Source of the DNA: Neptuniibacter halophilus
GTDB lineage: Bacteria; Pseudomonadota; Gammaproteobacteria; Pseudomonadales; Balneatricaceae
DNA: 64,000 bases
Assembly (NCBI RefSeq): GCF_030295765.1
Contig: NZ_AP027292.1
Coordinates: forward strand, 3,720,001 to 3,784,000
Direction: 5' to 3'
Translations under genes and position numbers: made by a program
Shown here: one piece after another, positions 27,722 to 36,952 of the stretch
How the letters are laid out: each line of letters starts with the position of its first letter
Numbering within the stretch: the first letter of the stretch is position 1
Notes under the pieces: model-generated
The model's database searches: none
What the model was told of the DNA's origin: nothing
What the model saw: only the letters and a program-made list of their open reading frames with translations

Positions 27722-28138
27722 CTAAAGCGTTCTCAATAACTCACGCAGTGTTTCTGCCTGCTCTGCGCTAAGGTGAGAGAGAAACTGTTCGTTTGCCGGA
27801 CGAACCCGGCTGTACACCTCAGCAGCCAGCTTTTCGCCCTCCTGCGTCAGGCTGATCATTATCGCTCTGCGGTCATCAGCTTTGGGCTGGCGATTTAAAA
27901 TACCCGTCGCTTCCAGTCGATCCAGTAATCCTGTCATGGTGGCATTATCGATTGCGACCTGCTGACTCAGCTCACTGGCGGTAATGCGGCCACTGACATA
28001 GAGAAAATTAAGTAACTTACCCTGTACGGCTGTAATGCCGAGATCAGCCGTTGCCTCTTTCCAGCAGCGCACTCCCGCTTTCGAGGCTTTTGCCAGCAGG
28101 TGAAAAATGCAGTCCTGAGGGTTCATTGTGTTATCCAT
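27722..28138 (-). CDS. MarR-family transcriptional regulator
   Basis: 138 residues with the usual winged-helix layout: ITASELSQQVAIDNATMTGLLDRLEATGIL is the recognition region (quoted in part: SELSQQVAIDNATMTGLL), followed by the wing KADDRRAIMISLT, the most conserved MarR signature. A dimerisation helix follows (LSAEQAETLRELL). It probably represses itself and the thioesterase gene 65 bp downstream. The ligand is unknown; the N-terminal region contains Cys residues that could sense oxidants, but this is speculative. Met5 is an alternative start; neither has a clear Shine-Dalgarno. Confidence 0.9.
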   Translation of the reverse strand: MDNTMNPQDCIFHLLAKASKAGVRCWKEATADLGITAVQGKLLNFLYVSGRITASELSQQVAIDNATMTGLLDRLEATGILNRQPKADDRRAIMISLTQEGEKLAAEVYSRVRPANEQFLSHLSAEQAETLRELLRTL

Positions 28139-28160
28139 AAAGCCGAGTCTAACGAAGTTT

Positions 28161-28178
28161 TATTTTGCATACAAAATA
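28161..28178. promoter_or_regulatory. Probable MarR autoregulatory operator
   Basis: A perfect dyad, TATTTTG then CATA then CAAAATA, lies 23 bp upstream of the marR ATG, where it would overlap its promoter. Its centre TTTTGCATAC matches the centre of the palindrome at 27678-27700. Confidence 0.6.
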
Positions 28179-28375
28179 TTTTTTACGCTCAGTTATCGAT
28201 CATTACCCGGCATGTAATCGGCACTCCACTAGTGCACATATTAGTGCTTACAGCTATATTTTCAGTGGGTAGTATTGGAAAAATCATAGAGAATCCGCTT
28301 ATAAAAAACACAGCTAATTTTAAATAATAATCTTCAAAATCAGCGGATTGGGATATCAATCTAATAATTAATTTA

Positions 28376-28404
28376 AATAAAAACGGGAGCAATGCCCCCG
28401 TTCA
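28376..28404 (-). terminator. Rho-independent terminator of the first ene-reductase gene
   Basis: On the minus strand the hairpin CGGGGGC-ATT-GCTCCCG is followed directly by a T-run (TTTTTATTT). It lies a few bases downstream of the stop codon at 28412. Confidence 0.8.
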
Positions 28405-28411
28405 TTCAGGC

Positions 28412-29500
28412 TCAGGCTACAACCTCTTCAAGCTCGACCAGAGTCGGATAATCGTTATACCCTGCCGCTCCCTGAGAGTAGAACGTGGCAGGATCTGCTT
28501 CGTTCAATTCAGCACCTTCACGGAGGCGTTCCGGCAGATCAGGGTTGGCGATAAAGGGCACACCAAACGCGATGGCGTCAGCCTCTCCTGAGTTGATCGC
28601 GGTATAAGCCTCTTCCGTGTTATAGCCCATATTCAGAATCAGGTTTCCAAAATAATGCGCCCGCACCGGCGAGATAACGTCCGCCTGCTGTTCACCAAGA
28701 AAATCTGCACGCATCAGGTGAAGGTAGGCCAGATTGTAATCATTCAGACGTTTCGCCAGCCAGGTTGCCAGTGCCACCGGGTCGCTGTCTTTCATACTGT
28801 TAAAACTATTGAGCGGCGATATACGTACCCCCACCCGTTCATCGCCCCATACAGCGACAACCGCATCAATCACTTCCAACAGAAGGCGGGCACGGTTCTC
28901 TATTGGGCCACCGTATGGGCCTTCACGGCGGTTAGCACCATCCCGTAAAAACTCATCCAGCAGGTAACCATTGGCACCGTGCACTTCTACTCCATCAAAC
29001 CCTGCGCACTGAGCATTCTCTGCTGCAACTCTGAACCCCTCTACAATGGCGGGAATCTCCTCATCCTTTAATTCTCGCGGTACCGTATAGGCCTTTTTAC
29101 CTTCCGGTGTATGCACCTCATCATTAGTAATGGCTATTGCACTCGGAGCAACCGGCACCCGCCCGTCGTTCAAAAGTGGATGGCAGGCCCGGCCACCATG
29201 CCAGAGCTGCAGGAAGATTTTGCCGCCTTTGGCGTGGACTGCGTCTGTGATCCGTTTCCAGCCGGCAACCTGTGCTTGCGAGTAGATTCCCGGTTCACGC
29301 CAGAACGCGGAGTTACCCTCCATCACCATGGTCGCCTCAGCGATAATCAGGCCGGCAGATGCCCGCTGCGCATAATGCTCCACCATCAGGTCAGTAGGTA
29401 CATGGTCAGCGTCCGCCCGGCAACGGGTCAGGGGCGCCATCAGTACGCGGTTATCGAGTTCTACGGCACCCAGTTGTATCGGGGTAAAGAGATTAGTCAT
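28412..29500 (-). CDS. Old yellow enzyme (NemA-type ene-reductase), copy 1
   Basis: 362 residues from ATG 29500, chosen over the GTG at 29512 because GAGGT lies 6 nt before it. It is an FMN-dependent TIM-barrel reductase of electrophilic alkenes using NAD(P)H. The signature residues are present: Thr25 in MAPLTR, and His174, Asn177 and Tyr179 in HGANGYL, matching the His/Asn/Tyr active-site set of OYE1. The C-terminal FMN-phosphate region (LILNMGY, ADAIAFGVPFIANPDLP) is intact. A near copy sits at 45400-46482. A flavodoxin-fold reductase and a glutathione transferase are divergent from it, so this locus looks like an electrophile-detoxification cluster. The native substrate is unknown. Confidence 0.93.
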   Translation of the reverse strand: MTNLFTPIQLGAVELDNRVLMAPLTRCRADADHVPTDLMVEHYAQRASAGLIIAEATMVMEGNSAFWREPGIYSQAQVAGWKRITDAVHAKGGKIFLQLWHGGRACHPLLNDGRVPVAPSAIAITNDEVHTPEGKKAYTVPRELKDEEIPAIVEGFRVAAENAQCAGFDGVEVHGANGYLLDEFLRDGANRREGPYGGPIENRARLLLEVIDAVVAVWGDERVGVRISPLNSFNSMKDSDPVALATWLAKRLNDYNLAYLHLMRADFLGEQQADVISPVRAHYFGNLILNMGYNTEEAYTAINSGEADAIAFGVPFIANPDLPERLREGAELNEADPATFYSQGAAGYNDYPTLVELEEVVA

Positions 29501-29856
29501 ATCAGACCTCACAATAATCAGCAGTGACTGCAGCCGAAGCCCGTCAGTGTCGCCTTGAATAATGTGAGACTCATTGCATCAAATTCAGCCGTGGCCCGGT
29601 AGCCGCGCCTTATTTGATACCGTTGTGAACAAAAGTTACAGCAAACGCCATTGAACCCGTCCCCCATCGTCACCATGTTGCGCAGGGCTTGTCGTCTCTT
29701 ACCTGTTTTGCTTTGCGTTACAGGCAGCTTGGCGCGTTACGTTTCTACACAGACTTTCTCGCTTCAACCGTCGGTTGAATCCATTGTGAACAGGAACCGC
29801 CTACAAGGGTGGCCACGGATCACTTAATCTGAGCCCTATAAACCAGGAGACACACT
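29501..29856. promoter_or_regulatory. Divergent promoter region between ene-reductase 1 and the NAD(P)H oxidoreductase
   Basis: 356 bp with no credible gene. It contains a 30-bp element (29613-29642, beginning TTTGATACCGTTGTGAAC) that recurs, 26 of 30 bases identical, at the same distance upstream of ene-reductase copy 2. A 17-bp dyad TTCAACCG-T-CGGTTGAA lies at 29763-29779, and TTGTGAACA occurs at 29623-29631 and again at 29784-29792. The LysR gene at 31476 is a candidate regulator. Confidence 0.6.
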
Positions 29857-30534
29857 ATGAATATCTTTATTGTCTACTGGCATCCGGAGCCAGCCAGCTT
29901 CAATGCTGCCATGCTGAGGACCGCAGAAAAAGTGCTGACAGCACAAGGACATGAGGTTCGGGTTTCTGATCTGGATGCCATGGCTTTCGACCCGGTTTCG
30001 GGTCGTCATAATTTTACAACCCGCAGTAATCCGGAATATTACTGCCAGCGCCTTGAAGAGGCCTATGCTGCAGAACATCAGGGTTTCTGCAGCCTGCTCG
30101 AAGATGAGATTCGCAAACTGGAATGGTGTGATCTGCTGATCTTTCAGTTTCCTCTGTGGTGGTGCTCCATGCCCGCCATGATGAAGGGCTGGCTGGACCG
30201 TGTGCTGGCCTATCAGCGTACCTACAGCGAGGAGCAGAACTATAACCTCGGTCACTTTTGTAACAAGAAAGCGATGCTGTCGCTGACCACCGGAGAGCCT
30301 GCTGGCAGTTATACAGAAGATGGCGCTCACGGGGAGATCAATGCGGTGCTTAAGCCGCTGCAACAGGGGGTACTGGCGTTTCTCGGATTTCAGGTACTGG
30401 AACCCTTTGTTGCATACCAGCCGGGCCAGTTAACCGAGCAGGTACGCATTAACATGCTGGAACAGTTTAGTGATCGTTTGCGTCATCTCGAACAGGAGCA
30501 ACCCATCCTGCAACCTGCCGGATGTGATCTTTAA
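29857..30534 (+). CDS. NAD(P)H oxidoreductase, flavodoxin-like fold (NQO1/MdaB-type)
   Basis: 225 residues. The N-terminus MNIFIVYWHPEPASFNAAML is the FMN-phosphate-binding start typical of the flavodoxin_2 family, and WCDLLIFQFPLWWCSMPAMMKGWLDR contains the conserved FPLWW segment (quoted in part: LLIFQFPLWWCSMPAMM). TTGEPAGSY marks the second flavin loop. Enzymes of this family reduce quinones or other electrophiles by two electrons with NAD(P)H, avoiding semiquinones. A strong Shine-Dalgarno (AGGAG) precedes the ATG. The gene is followed after 17 bp by a glutathione transferase, suggesting one operon devoted to electrophile or quinone stress. Confidence 0.9.
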   Translation: MNIFIVYWHPEPASFNAAMLRTAEKVLTAQGHEVRVSDLDAMAFDPVSGRHNFTTRSNPEYYCQRLEEAYAAEHQGFCSLLEDEIRKLEWCDLLIFQFPLWWCSMPAMMKGWLDRVLAYQRTYSEEQNYNLGHFCNKKAMLSLTTGEPAGSYTEDGAHGEINAVLKPLQQGVLAFLGFQVLEPFVAYQPGQLTEQVRINMLEQFSDRLRHLEQEQPILQPAGCDL

Positions 30535-30551
30535 TAAGGATTTATAACAGA

Positions 30552-31388
30552 ATGAATATGCAATATACCCCGCCTCAGGTCTGGACCTGGGATAGTGATA
30601 ACGGTGGTGAATTCGCCAGCATCAACCGGCCAACTGCCGGAGCCACCCACGAAACCACCCTCCCTGAGGGCGAACACCCCCTGCAACTGTATTCACTGGC
30701 CACACCCAACGGGGTCAAAGTGACTATTATGCTTGAAGAGCTTCTGCAACTGGGTATCAGCGGTGCTGAATACGATGCCTGGCTGATTCGTATTGGTGAA
30801 GGCCAGCAGTTCTCTTCAGGGTTTGTGGAGATCAATCCGAACTCTAAAATCCCTGCACTGCTGGACAAAAGTTCAGACCAACCTGTCCGTGTGTTTGAGT
30901 CCGGTTCTATTTTGCTCTATCTGGCAGAGAAATTTTCTGCCTTTATCCCGCAGCAATCCGCCGCCCGTACAGAGGTTCTTAACTGGCTGTTCTGGCAGAT
31001 GGGTTCCGCACCCTATGTTGGTGGCGGTTTCGGCCACTTCTATAATTACGCACCGGAGAAATTTGAGTATCCGATCAATCGCTTTACCATGGAAACCAAG
31101 CGTCAGCTTGATGTGCTGGAACGCCAACTGGCCAGCCATCCCTATATTGCAGGTAACGAATACACGATTGCCGATATTGCGATCTGGCCCTGGTATGGCG
31201 CGCTGGTACGCAATGAGCTTTACAATGCTGCGGAATTTCTCTCCGTGTCGGATTATCCGCACCTGCGTGACTGGGCCGAACGTATCGCACAGCGCCCGGC
31301 AGTCATACGCGGGCGACGGGTCAATCGGGTCTGGGGAGATGAAGCACTGCAATTACCTGAGCGGCACAGTGCCGAAGACTTTGCCTGA
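30552..31388 (+). CDS. yghU: YghU-type glutathione S-transferase
   Basis: 278 residues. The start motif YTPPQVWTWD and NRPTAGATHE are typical of YghU, a Nu-class glutathione transferase that acts as a disulfide-bond reductase and binds two glutathiones. The thioredoxin-like domain holds LYSLATPNGVKVTIMLEE and the cis-proline NSKIPALLD; FESGSILLYLAEK binds the glutathione gamma-glutamyl group. The all-alpha domain contains NEYTIADIAIWPWYG. It follows the flavodoxin-fold oxidoreductase by 17 bp and is followed by a strong hairpin, so the two genes form one transcript. A second ATG lies two codons in. Confidence 0.92.
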   Translation: MNMQYTPPQVWTWDSDNGGEFASINRPTAGATHETTLPEGEHPLQLYSLATPNGVKVTIMLEELLQLGISGAEYDAWLIRIGEGQQFSSGFVEINPNSKIPALLDKSSDQPVRVFESGSILLYLAEKFSAFIPQQSAARTEVLNWLFWQMGSAPYVGGGFGHFYNYAPEKFEYPINRFTMETKRQLDVLERQLASHPYIAGNEYTIADIAIWPWYGALVRNELYNAAEFLSVSDYPHLRDWAERIAQRPAVIRGRRVNRVWGDEALQLPERHSAEDFA

Positions 31389-31396
31389 AAATTTAT

Positions 31397-31428
31397 CCTT
31401 AGTCCGGGTAAGCTCACCCGGACTAAGG
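31397..31428 (+). terminator. Strong hairpin after the glutathione transferase gene
   Basis: Perfect 13-bp inverted repeat CCTTAGTCCGGGT / ACCCGGACTAAGG with a 6-nt loop, 8 nt after the stop codon. There is no clean U-run, so it may act as a transcript-stabilising hairpin as well as a terminator. Confidence 0.65.
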
Positions 31429-31475
31429 TAACATCAGTAGTATCCTGATGTTGTTGTACAGTAGTGTTCTTGCCT

Positions 31476-32402
31476 ATGATCCCTAACCAATTTCATATCT
31501 TTATCGCCGTTGTTAAAAATGGCAACTTTTCTGAAGCAGCCCGGCAGTTAGGGGTGTCTTCAGCCGCAGTCAGTAAAGCGATTGCCCAGCTTGAAAAGAA
31601 TCTTGGCCTTCGCCTGTTCCACCGTACCACCCACTCCCTGACCATGACTGAAGACGGACACGACCTTTATCGGCGCACCGGCGGCCTGGTAGAGCAACTT
31701 GAGGATCAGATCCGCCTCAGCACCGATAAACAGAAAGCCCCGCACGGACGGCTGAAGGTGAACCTGCCAGACAGTTTCGGACGGATGTCGGTACTCCCGC
31801 TGTTACCGCCCTTTATGGAGAAATACCCTGATATTGAGCTGGATCTGAGTTTTGACGACCGGATTGGTGATCTCGTCAAGGAGGGTGCTGATGTGGGCAT
31901 CGGCGTGATGCTCAATCAGGACAGCCGCCTGATCGCCCGTGAGTTCTACAAGCTTCAGCCGGTATTGGTGGCGAGCCGGGATTACGTTGAGAAATATGGC
32001 GAACCGCAGCACCCGGATGACCTGGCACAGCACAACTGTATTGCCTACCGCTCATCGACTACAGGGCGCAAGAAAACCTGGAACTTCCGTGTCGATGGCA
32101 AACTGATTCAGTTAGAGCCGGAAGGTAACCTGATCGTGAACAATCTCTCCGCAGCGATTAAAGCCGCCGATATGGGGCTCGGCATTGCTGCGGTTGGCAT
32201 TGGTCACACCAAAGCCTGTATCGAAAAAGGCTATTTCCGCCGCATCTTGCAGGATTATGAAGCAGACCCGATCCAGATCATGATCTACTACTCATCCCGT
32301 AACTATCTGCCGGCTAAGACCCGGCTGTTTATCGATCATATTCTTGATCACGTTTATGACGAGCGCACCCTCGATCTGGATGAAGTGATTCACGACCTGT
32401 AA
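31476..32402 (+). CDS. LysR-family transcriptional regulator
   Basis: 308 residues from ATG 31476; the GTG at 31464 is a less likely start. The N-terminal winged helix-turn-helix is typical (NGNFSEAARQLGVSSAAVSKAIAQLE, quoted in part: FSEAARQLGVSSAAVSKAI), followed by LGLRLFHRTTHSLTMTEDG. The effector domain begins at HGRLKVNLPDSFGR. It belongs to the subgroup near aminoadipate/toluate-type LysR proteins that often control neighbouring oxidoreductases. It lies just after the oxidoreductase-GST operon and is the best candidate to control it and the divergent ene-reductase (inference). Confidence 0.92.
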   Translation: MIPNQFHIFIAVVKNGNFSEAARQLGVSSAAVSKAIAQLEKNLGLRLFHRTTHSLTMTEDGHDLYRRTGGLVEQLEDQIRLSTDKQKAPHGRLKVNLPDSFGRMSVLPLLPPFMEKYPDIELDLSFDDRIGDLVKEGADVGIGVMLNQDSRLIAREFYKLQPVLVASRDYVEKYGEPQHPDDLAQHNCIAYRSSTTGRKKTWNFRVDGKLIQLEPEGNLIVNNLSAAIKAADMGLGIAAVGIGHTKACIEKGYFRRILQDYEADPIQIMIYYSSRNYLPAKTRLFIDHILDHVYDERTLDLDEVIHDL

Positions 32403-32414
32403 TAAAAATACAGA

Positions 32415-33632
32415 TCAGGCTGCCCCGCGGGGCAGCTTCAGCGAAATAACTGTTGTCAGCAGCAGGAACAGCGTCGACAGCCAGAGACAGGCCTGCAGGC
32501 CTTCACTGCCCTGCCCGGCTATCTGAAATATCCACCCGGATAACAGCGTGCCGATCAGGCGCCCCATGGCATTGGACATATAGTAAAAACCAACATCCAG
32601 CGAGACCCCGTCACTGCCCGCATAGTGCACAATCAGAAAGCTGTGCAGTGAAGAATTGATCGCAAACAGCGCTCCGAACACCAGTAATCCGCTGACCAGC
32701 ACCGTTGCCGGATTCCAACCCTGCAGCAACCCAAATGCGATAAATCCGGGTATCAGGCTCAGCAGCGCCACCCAGAGTGTCGCGCTGCGACCATCTGGCA
32801 GATGGCCTGCCTGCCGTCCGGTAATACGTGGCGCCAGCGCCTGTACCATCCCGTAGCCGATCACCCATACGGCAAGAAACCCGCCGGTCTGACTATGGTT
32901 CCAGCCTAATGATTGCGACAGAAATACCGGCAAGGCCACGACAAACCAGACATCCCGCGCCCCGAACAGAAACATCCGCGCGGCGGAGAGTATATTAATC
33001 GCTTCGCTTTTCGAGAAAATATCGCGGAACTTAGGCTTATTTTTTGCCCGTCCCAGATCCGCCCGCAACAGCACCAGACTGAGCACAAACACCAGTGCTA
33101 ACACTGCCGCCATAGCGGCTACCGCACCCTGAAAGCCCAGCAACATCAATAACAGCCCGCCAAGAAAGAACCCGACTCCTTTGAGGGCGTTCTTAGAACC
33201 GGTCAGGATCGCCACCCACTTATACAGGCGTCCTGCCGCATCTTCAGGTACCAGCAGCTTAATTGAGCTTTTAGCGCTCATTTTATTCAGATCTTTGGCG
33301 ATGCCTGATAAGGCCTGAGCAGCCATCACCCAGGGGACGCTGAGCCAGCTTGCGGGCACCAGCAGCATAGCCAGCGCTGCTACCTGCAGTGCGAGGCCGA
33401 TATTCATCGTGCGATTCAGCCCCCAGCGAGCCCCCAGCCAGCCGCCGATCAGGTTGGTGATCACCCCGAAAATCTCATAAAACAGAAATAACAGGGCGAT
33501 ATCCAGAGGCGAATAACCCAGTCCATGGAAATGCAGCACCACCAGCATGCGCAGGGCACCGTCCGTCAGGGTAAAGGCCCAATAGTTACCCGTAACCACC
33601 AGATACTGGCGAATCGCTGGTGAAAGCTGCAT
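32415..33632 (-). CDS. arsJ: ArsJ organoarsenical efflux MFS transporter
   Basis: 405 residues with about eleven or twelve hydrophobic segments. ArsJ exports 1-arseno-3-phosphoglycerate, the unstable product made by the partner GAPDH from arsenate and glyceraldehyde-3-phosphate; outside the cell it breaks down to arsenate. The sequence has the family landmarks YWAFTLTDGALRMLVVLHF and AKDLNKMSAKSSIKLLVP. It is placed directly after the GAPDH gene, the arrangement that defines this pathway. I chose ATG 33632 because AAGG lies 7 nt upstream; the ATG at 33638 would have the ribosome site too close. A perfect GCTGCCCC/GGGGCAGC hairpin (32419-32436) covers the last codons and may help termination. 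Confidence 0.93.
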   Translation of the reverse strand: MQLSPAIRQYLVVTGNYWAFTLTDGALRMLVVLHFHGLGYSPLDIALLFLFYEIFGVITNLIGGWLGARWGLNRTMNIGLALQVAALAMLLVPASWLSVPWVMAAQALSGIAKDLNKMSAKSSIKLLVPEDAAGRLYKWVAILTGSKNALKGVGFFLGGLLLMLLGFQGAVAAMAAVLALVFVLSLVLLRADLGRAKNKPKFRDIFSKSEAINILSAARMFLFGARDVWFVVALPVFLSQSLGWNHSQTGGFLAVWVIGYGMVQALAPRITGRQAGHLPDGRSATLWVALLSLIPGFIAFGLLQGWNPATVLVSGLLVFGALFAINSSLHSFLIVHYAGSDGVSLDVGFYYMSNAMGRLIGTLLSGWIFQIAGQGSEGLQACLWLSTLFLLLTTVISLKLPRGAA

Positions 33633-33641
33633 CAACATACC

Positions 33642-34643
33642 TTATCTGCCCACCTTCAGTACCAGTTCTGCAGTACGGTTAGCGTAACCCCACTCGTTAT
33701 CGTACCAGGCATATATTTTCACCTGAGTGCCGTTGACGACCATCGTCGACAGGGCATCGATAATGCTCGAGCGCGGATCGGTTTTGTAGTCGATAGACAC
33801 CAGCGGACGCTCCTCGTAGCCGAGAATGCCCTGCAACTCCCCTTCCGCAGCCTGCCGAAGTAACTGATTAACCTCAGCGGCACTGGTATCCCGAGCTACT
33901 TCAAAAACACAGTCGGTAATAGAGGCATTCGCCAGCGGAACCCGGATCGCGTGCCCGTTCAGTTTACCCTTGAGTTCGGGGAAAATATGCGTAATGGCCG
34001 TGGCCGAACCGGTGGTTGTCGGGATCAGGCTCATGCCACAGGCACGGGCGCGACGCAGGTCTTTATGCGGCGCATCCAGAATTGTCTGGGTATTGGTGAT
34101 ATCGTGAATAGTCGTCATTGAACCATGCACAATGCCGAGCTTTTCATGCAGCACTTTCACTACCGGAGCGAGACAGTTAGTGGTGCAGGAAGCGGCGGTA
34201 ACAATCGGATGCTGTTCAGCAACGTACAGGTGATCATTCACCCCCATCACCACATTCAGCACCCCCTCCTCTTTGACCGGTGCCGTAACCACCACCCGCT
34301 TAACGCCCTGCGCCAGATAGGCCTCCAGTACCGCTTTGCTTTTCATCTTGCCGGAAGCTTCAATCACCAGATCACAACCGGACCAGTCCGTATCGTCTAT
34401 GGCTTTGTTCTGGCTGGTGGTGATTCGTTTATCACCAATCTGCAGTGCGTTACCCTCAGCCTGCGCTTCTTCGCTCCAGCGGCCATGTACCGAATCAAAG
34501 TTCAGCAGATGTGCCAGCGTTGCGGCGTCCCCTGCCGGATCATTAATATGTACAAACTCAATTTCGCTCTGACCCCAGGCCGCACGAAAAGTCAGTCGCC
34601 CCATACGACCGAAGCCGTTGATTCCTACCTTAATTTTTGTCAT
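33642..34643 (-). CDS. ArsJ-associated glyceraldehyde-3-phosphate dehydrogenase
   Basis: 333 residues. NAD-binding start [19 protein letters not shown], catalytic cysteine in [12 protein letters not shown], and C-terminal [15 protein letters not shown] are all intact. The housekeeping enzyme makes 1,3-bisphosphoglycerate; in arsenic operons this paralogue can use arsenate in place of phosphate and gives 1-arseno-3-phosphoglycerate, which ArsJ expels. Only 3 bp separate its stop from the arsJ reading frame, so translation is probably coupled. Its location between thioredoxin-like and arsJ genes supports the arsenic role rather than central glycolysis. Confidence 0.95.
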   Translation of the reverse strand: MTKIKVGINGFGRMGRLTFRAAWGQSEIEFVHINDPAGDAATLAHLLNFDSVHGRWSEEAQAEGNALQIGDKRITTSQNKAIDDTDWSGCDLVIEASGKMKSKAVLEAYLAQGVKRVVVTAPVKEEGVLNVVMGVNDHLYVAEQHPIVTAASCTTNCLAPVVKVLHEKLGIVHGSMTTIHDITNTQTILDAPHKDLRRARACGMSLIPTTTGSATAITHIFPELKGKLNGHAIRVPLANASITDCVFEVARDTSAAEVNQLLRQAAEGELQGILGYEERPLVSIDYKTDPRSSIIDALSTMVVNGTQVKIYAWYDNEWGYANRTAELVLKVGR

Positions 34644-34670
34644 GAGATTGTCCTGTCTCTGCTGAGATCT

Positions 34671-34904
34671 TCAAGATAACCAAGCGCGGATCGCATCCTG
34701 ATTCGGAATACTGCCACTGTGCATAAGCTGCTCATCAATCACGACCGCCGGTGTGCTCATTACGCCGTAGTTCATAATTGCTTCGGGGTTCGTTTCTTTA
34801 ATCACATTCACATCAACCCCCACTTCAGAGGCGACTTTGCTGATAACTTCAGCCGTTTTAAGGCACTTACTGCAACCACTGCCCAACACTTTAATCTGTT
34901 TCAT
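34671..34904 (-). CDS. Small thioredoxin-like redox disulfide protein
   Basis: 77 residues. It has the CxxC-type motif GCSKCLKTAE near the N-terminus and a short thioredoxin fold ending STPAVVIDEQL with the cis-proline. It belongs to the small redox-active disulfide protein family often encoded beside DUF318 permeases in metal and arsenic operons. A possible role is reducing the ArsC domain encoded in the same operon, or handling metalloids bound to thiols; both are inference. Confidence 0.88.
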   Translation of the reverse strand: MKQIKVLGSGCSKCLKTAEVISKVASEVGVDVNVIKETNPEAIMNYGVMSTPAVVIDEQLMHSGSIPNQDAIRAWLS

Positions 34905-34936
34905 ACACTCACCTTGTTAACGTTTGCGGCTGGCCT

Positions 34937-35929
34937 TCAGATAAAGGGGGTCAGCACGTTAAAGATCCATCCGACCAGAGTAAAAGCTGCCAACAGCAAC
35001 GCGAACAGCGTTGCCAGAAGACGCCACTGCATCACCTGTTTAAGCAGAATAAACTCAGGAAAACTCGCTGCCACGGTACTCATGCAGAACGCCAGTGTGG
35101 TACCAATGGGCAAGCCATTGACGATAAGGCTCTCCATTACCGGAATCACACCCGTTGCATTGGAATAGAGCGGTATTCCCAGTGCAACGGCAGCCGGTAC
35201 CGACCACCATTGCCCCTCTCCGAGGTGCTGTTCAATCCAGCCATCCGGGACAAAGCCATGTAAAACGGCCCCCAGACCAACACCGATGATCACCCATTTC
35301 CAGACCCGCCCGAAGATTTCCAGAGTTTCAGTTCTGGCAAACTGATGCCGCTCCTTAAAAGACAGGCTGACCGGAGCAGTGGCATTCGCTGTTGCCGCCT
35401 GCTGCTTGCCCCGCTCAAGCGCTTTGCGGGCGAAAGATTGCAACCAGCGCTCGGCACGGATCTGATCGAGGAAAATACCGCCCAGCACGCCCACAGCCAT
35501 ACCCACCACCACATATAACAATGTAAACTTCCATCCCAGCAGACTCAGCAGCAGTAATACCGCGACCTCATTGATCAGCGGCGAGGTCAGGAGGAACGCC
35601 ATGGTAATCCCTACCGGAATACCGGCCGAGGTAAAACCGAGAAAAACAGGAATGCTCGAGCAGGAACAAAAAGGCGTAATCGCCCCAAATCCTGAACCAA
35701 GAAGATAACCCAGGCCCCGGTTACGCCCGGCAAGAAAATCACGTACCCGCTCAACATTCAGCGAAGCCCTGACCAGCGCAATGAGGTAGATCATCAACAA
35801 CAGCAGGACGTAGATTTTGCTGACATCCTCCACAAAAAAGTGCAGCGAATCACCCAGTTTGGTGTCCGGGTTCAACCCCATAATCTGGTAAATCAGCCAG
35901 TCGGCAAAAACCGTAAAGATCTCAAACAT
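34937..35929 (-). CDS. DUF318/ArsP-like permease
   Basis: 330 residues with about eight transmembrane segments in two halves separated by a charged cytoplasmic loop (around KALERGKQQAATANA). The motif ITPFCSCSSIPVFLGF with paired cysteines is the hallmark of the DUF318 permease family, which includes ArsP, an exporter of trivalent methylated and aromatic arsenicals. The second half repeats the pattern as PLYSNATGVIPVMESL. It lies 3 bp after acr3. Export of an organoarsenical is plausible but not proven by sequence. Confidence 0.85.
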   Translation of the reverse strand: MFEIFTVFADWLIYQIMGLNPDTKLGDSLHFFVEDVSKIYVLLLLMIYLIALVRASLNVERVRDFLAGRNRGLGYLLGSGFGAITPFCSCSSIPVFLGFTSAGIPVGITMAFLLTSPLINEVAVLLLLSLLGWKFTLLYVVVGMAVGVLGGIFLDQIRAERWLQSFARKALERGKQQAATANATAPVSLSFKERHQFARTETLEIFGRVWKWVIIGVGLGAVLHGFVPDGWIEQHLGEGQWWSVPAAVALGIPLYSNATGVIPVMESLIVNGLPIGTTLAFCMSTVAASFPEFILLKQVMQWRLLATLFALLLAAFTLVGWIFNVLTPFI

Positions 35930-35932
35930 ACG

Positions 35933-36952
35933 CTAACCTGCAAACCAATGGCGGGTACGGTTGGCAATGGCCACCAGAGACAACATCACCGGCACTTCCA
36001 CGAGTACCCCGACCACAGTCGCCAGTGCCGCACCGGAGTGCAGACCAAACAGTGAAATGGCAACAGCCACGGCCAGCTCAAAGAAGTTCGAGGTACCGAT
36101 CATGCACGCCGGTGCTGCCACGTTATGCGGCAATCTGAGCCAGTAAGCTGCCGCATAGGAGAGCGCGAAAATACCGTAAGTCTGGATCAGCAATGGCACC
36201 GCGATCAGCAGAATCGCCTGTGGCTGGCGGATAATGGTTTCTGCCTGAAAACCAAACAGCAGAACCACCGTTGCCAGCAAGCCCAGCACCGACCAGGGTT
36301 TCAGCGAATGCAGAAAGGCCTGCAGCCGCTGACCATCAGACTGGCGCTCAAGCCGGTGACGTGTCCAGGCCCCCGCCACCAGTGGCAATACAACATAGAG
36401 TACAACCGAGATGAGCAGCGTTTCCCAGGGTACGTGAATATCCGTCACCCCTAACAGGAAGGCAGCGATCGGCGCAAAAGCAAAGATCATAATCAGGTCA
36501 TTGATCGACACCTGAACCAGCGTGTAGTTAGGGTCGCCTTTGGTTAACTGACTCCAGACGAACACCATGGCAGTACAGGGGGCAACCCCAAGCAGAATCA
36601 TCCCGGCGATATATTCAGTCGCGGTTTGCGGGTCTACCCAGTCGGCGAAGACCCCACGGAAAAACAACACCCCCAGTGCCGCCATCGAAAAAGGCTTGAT
36701 CAACCAGTTAACCACCAGTGTCAGCATCAGGCCTGCCGGCTTTTTGCCAACATCTCTGATCGCACCGAAATCAATCTGCACCATCATCGGATAGATCATC
36801 ACCCATATGAACAGCGCCACCACCAGATTAACGTGGGCCACTTCCAGAGAGGCCACCGCAGAAAACAGCGCCGGCCAGATATTGCCCAGCACCACGCCGG
36901 TGATAATACAGAGCGCCACCCAGACACTCAGATAACGTTCAAAAATTCCCAT
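35933..36952 (-). CDS. acr3: Acr3-type arsenite efflux transporter
   Basis: 339 residues, ten predicted transmembrane segments. The motif [14 protein letters not shown] contains the conserved Cys of Acr3 in TM4, and [13 protein letters not shown] the conserved TM9 segment. Acr3 exports As(III) (and in some cases Sb(III)) using the proton motive force and is distinct from ArsB. Its start overlaps the end of arsH by 14 nt, indicating translational coupling within the ars operon. Confidence 0.95.
   Translation of the reverse strand: MGIFERYLSVWVALCIITGVVLGNIWPALFSAVASLEVAHVNLVVALFIWVMIYPMMVQIDFGAIRDVGKKPAGLMLTLVVNWLIKPFSMAALGVLFFRGVFADWVDPQTATEYIAGMILLGVAPCTAMVFVWSQLTKGDPNYTLVQVSINDLIMIFAFAPIAAFLLGVTDIHVPWETLLISVVLYVVLPLVAGAWTRHRLERQSDGQRLQAFLHSLKPWSVLGLLATVVLLFGFQAETIIRQPQAILLIAVPLLIQTYGIFALSYAAAYWLRLPHNVAAPACMIGTSNFFELAVAVAISLFGLHSGAALATVVGVLVEVPVMLSLVAIANRTRHWFAG

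Larger units (their letters stand above)
28139..28411. other. AT-rich intergenic region without a gene
   Basis: Beyond the marR operator and the terminator of the ene-reductase gene, this AT-rich stretch shows no credible coding frame; the small frames on both strands lack ribosome sites and family resemblance. Confidence 0.6.

Noticed and set aside
32419..32436. Perfect GCTGCCCC/GGGGCAGC hairpin as a separate terminator
   Set aside because: It lies inside the last codons of arsJ and lacks an adjacent T-run, so I mention it under arsJ only.
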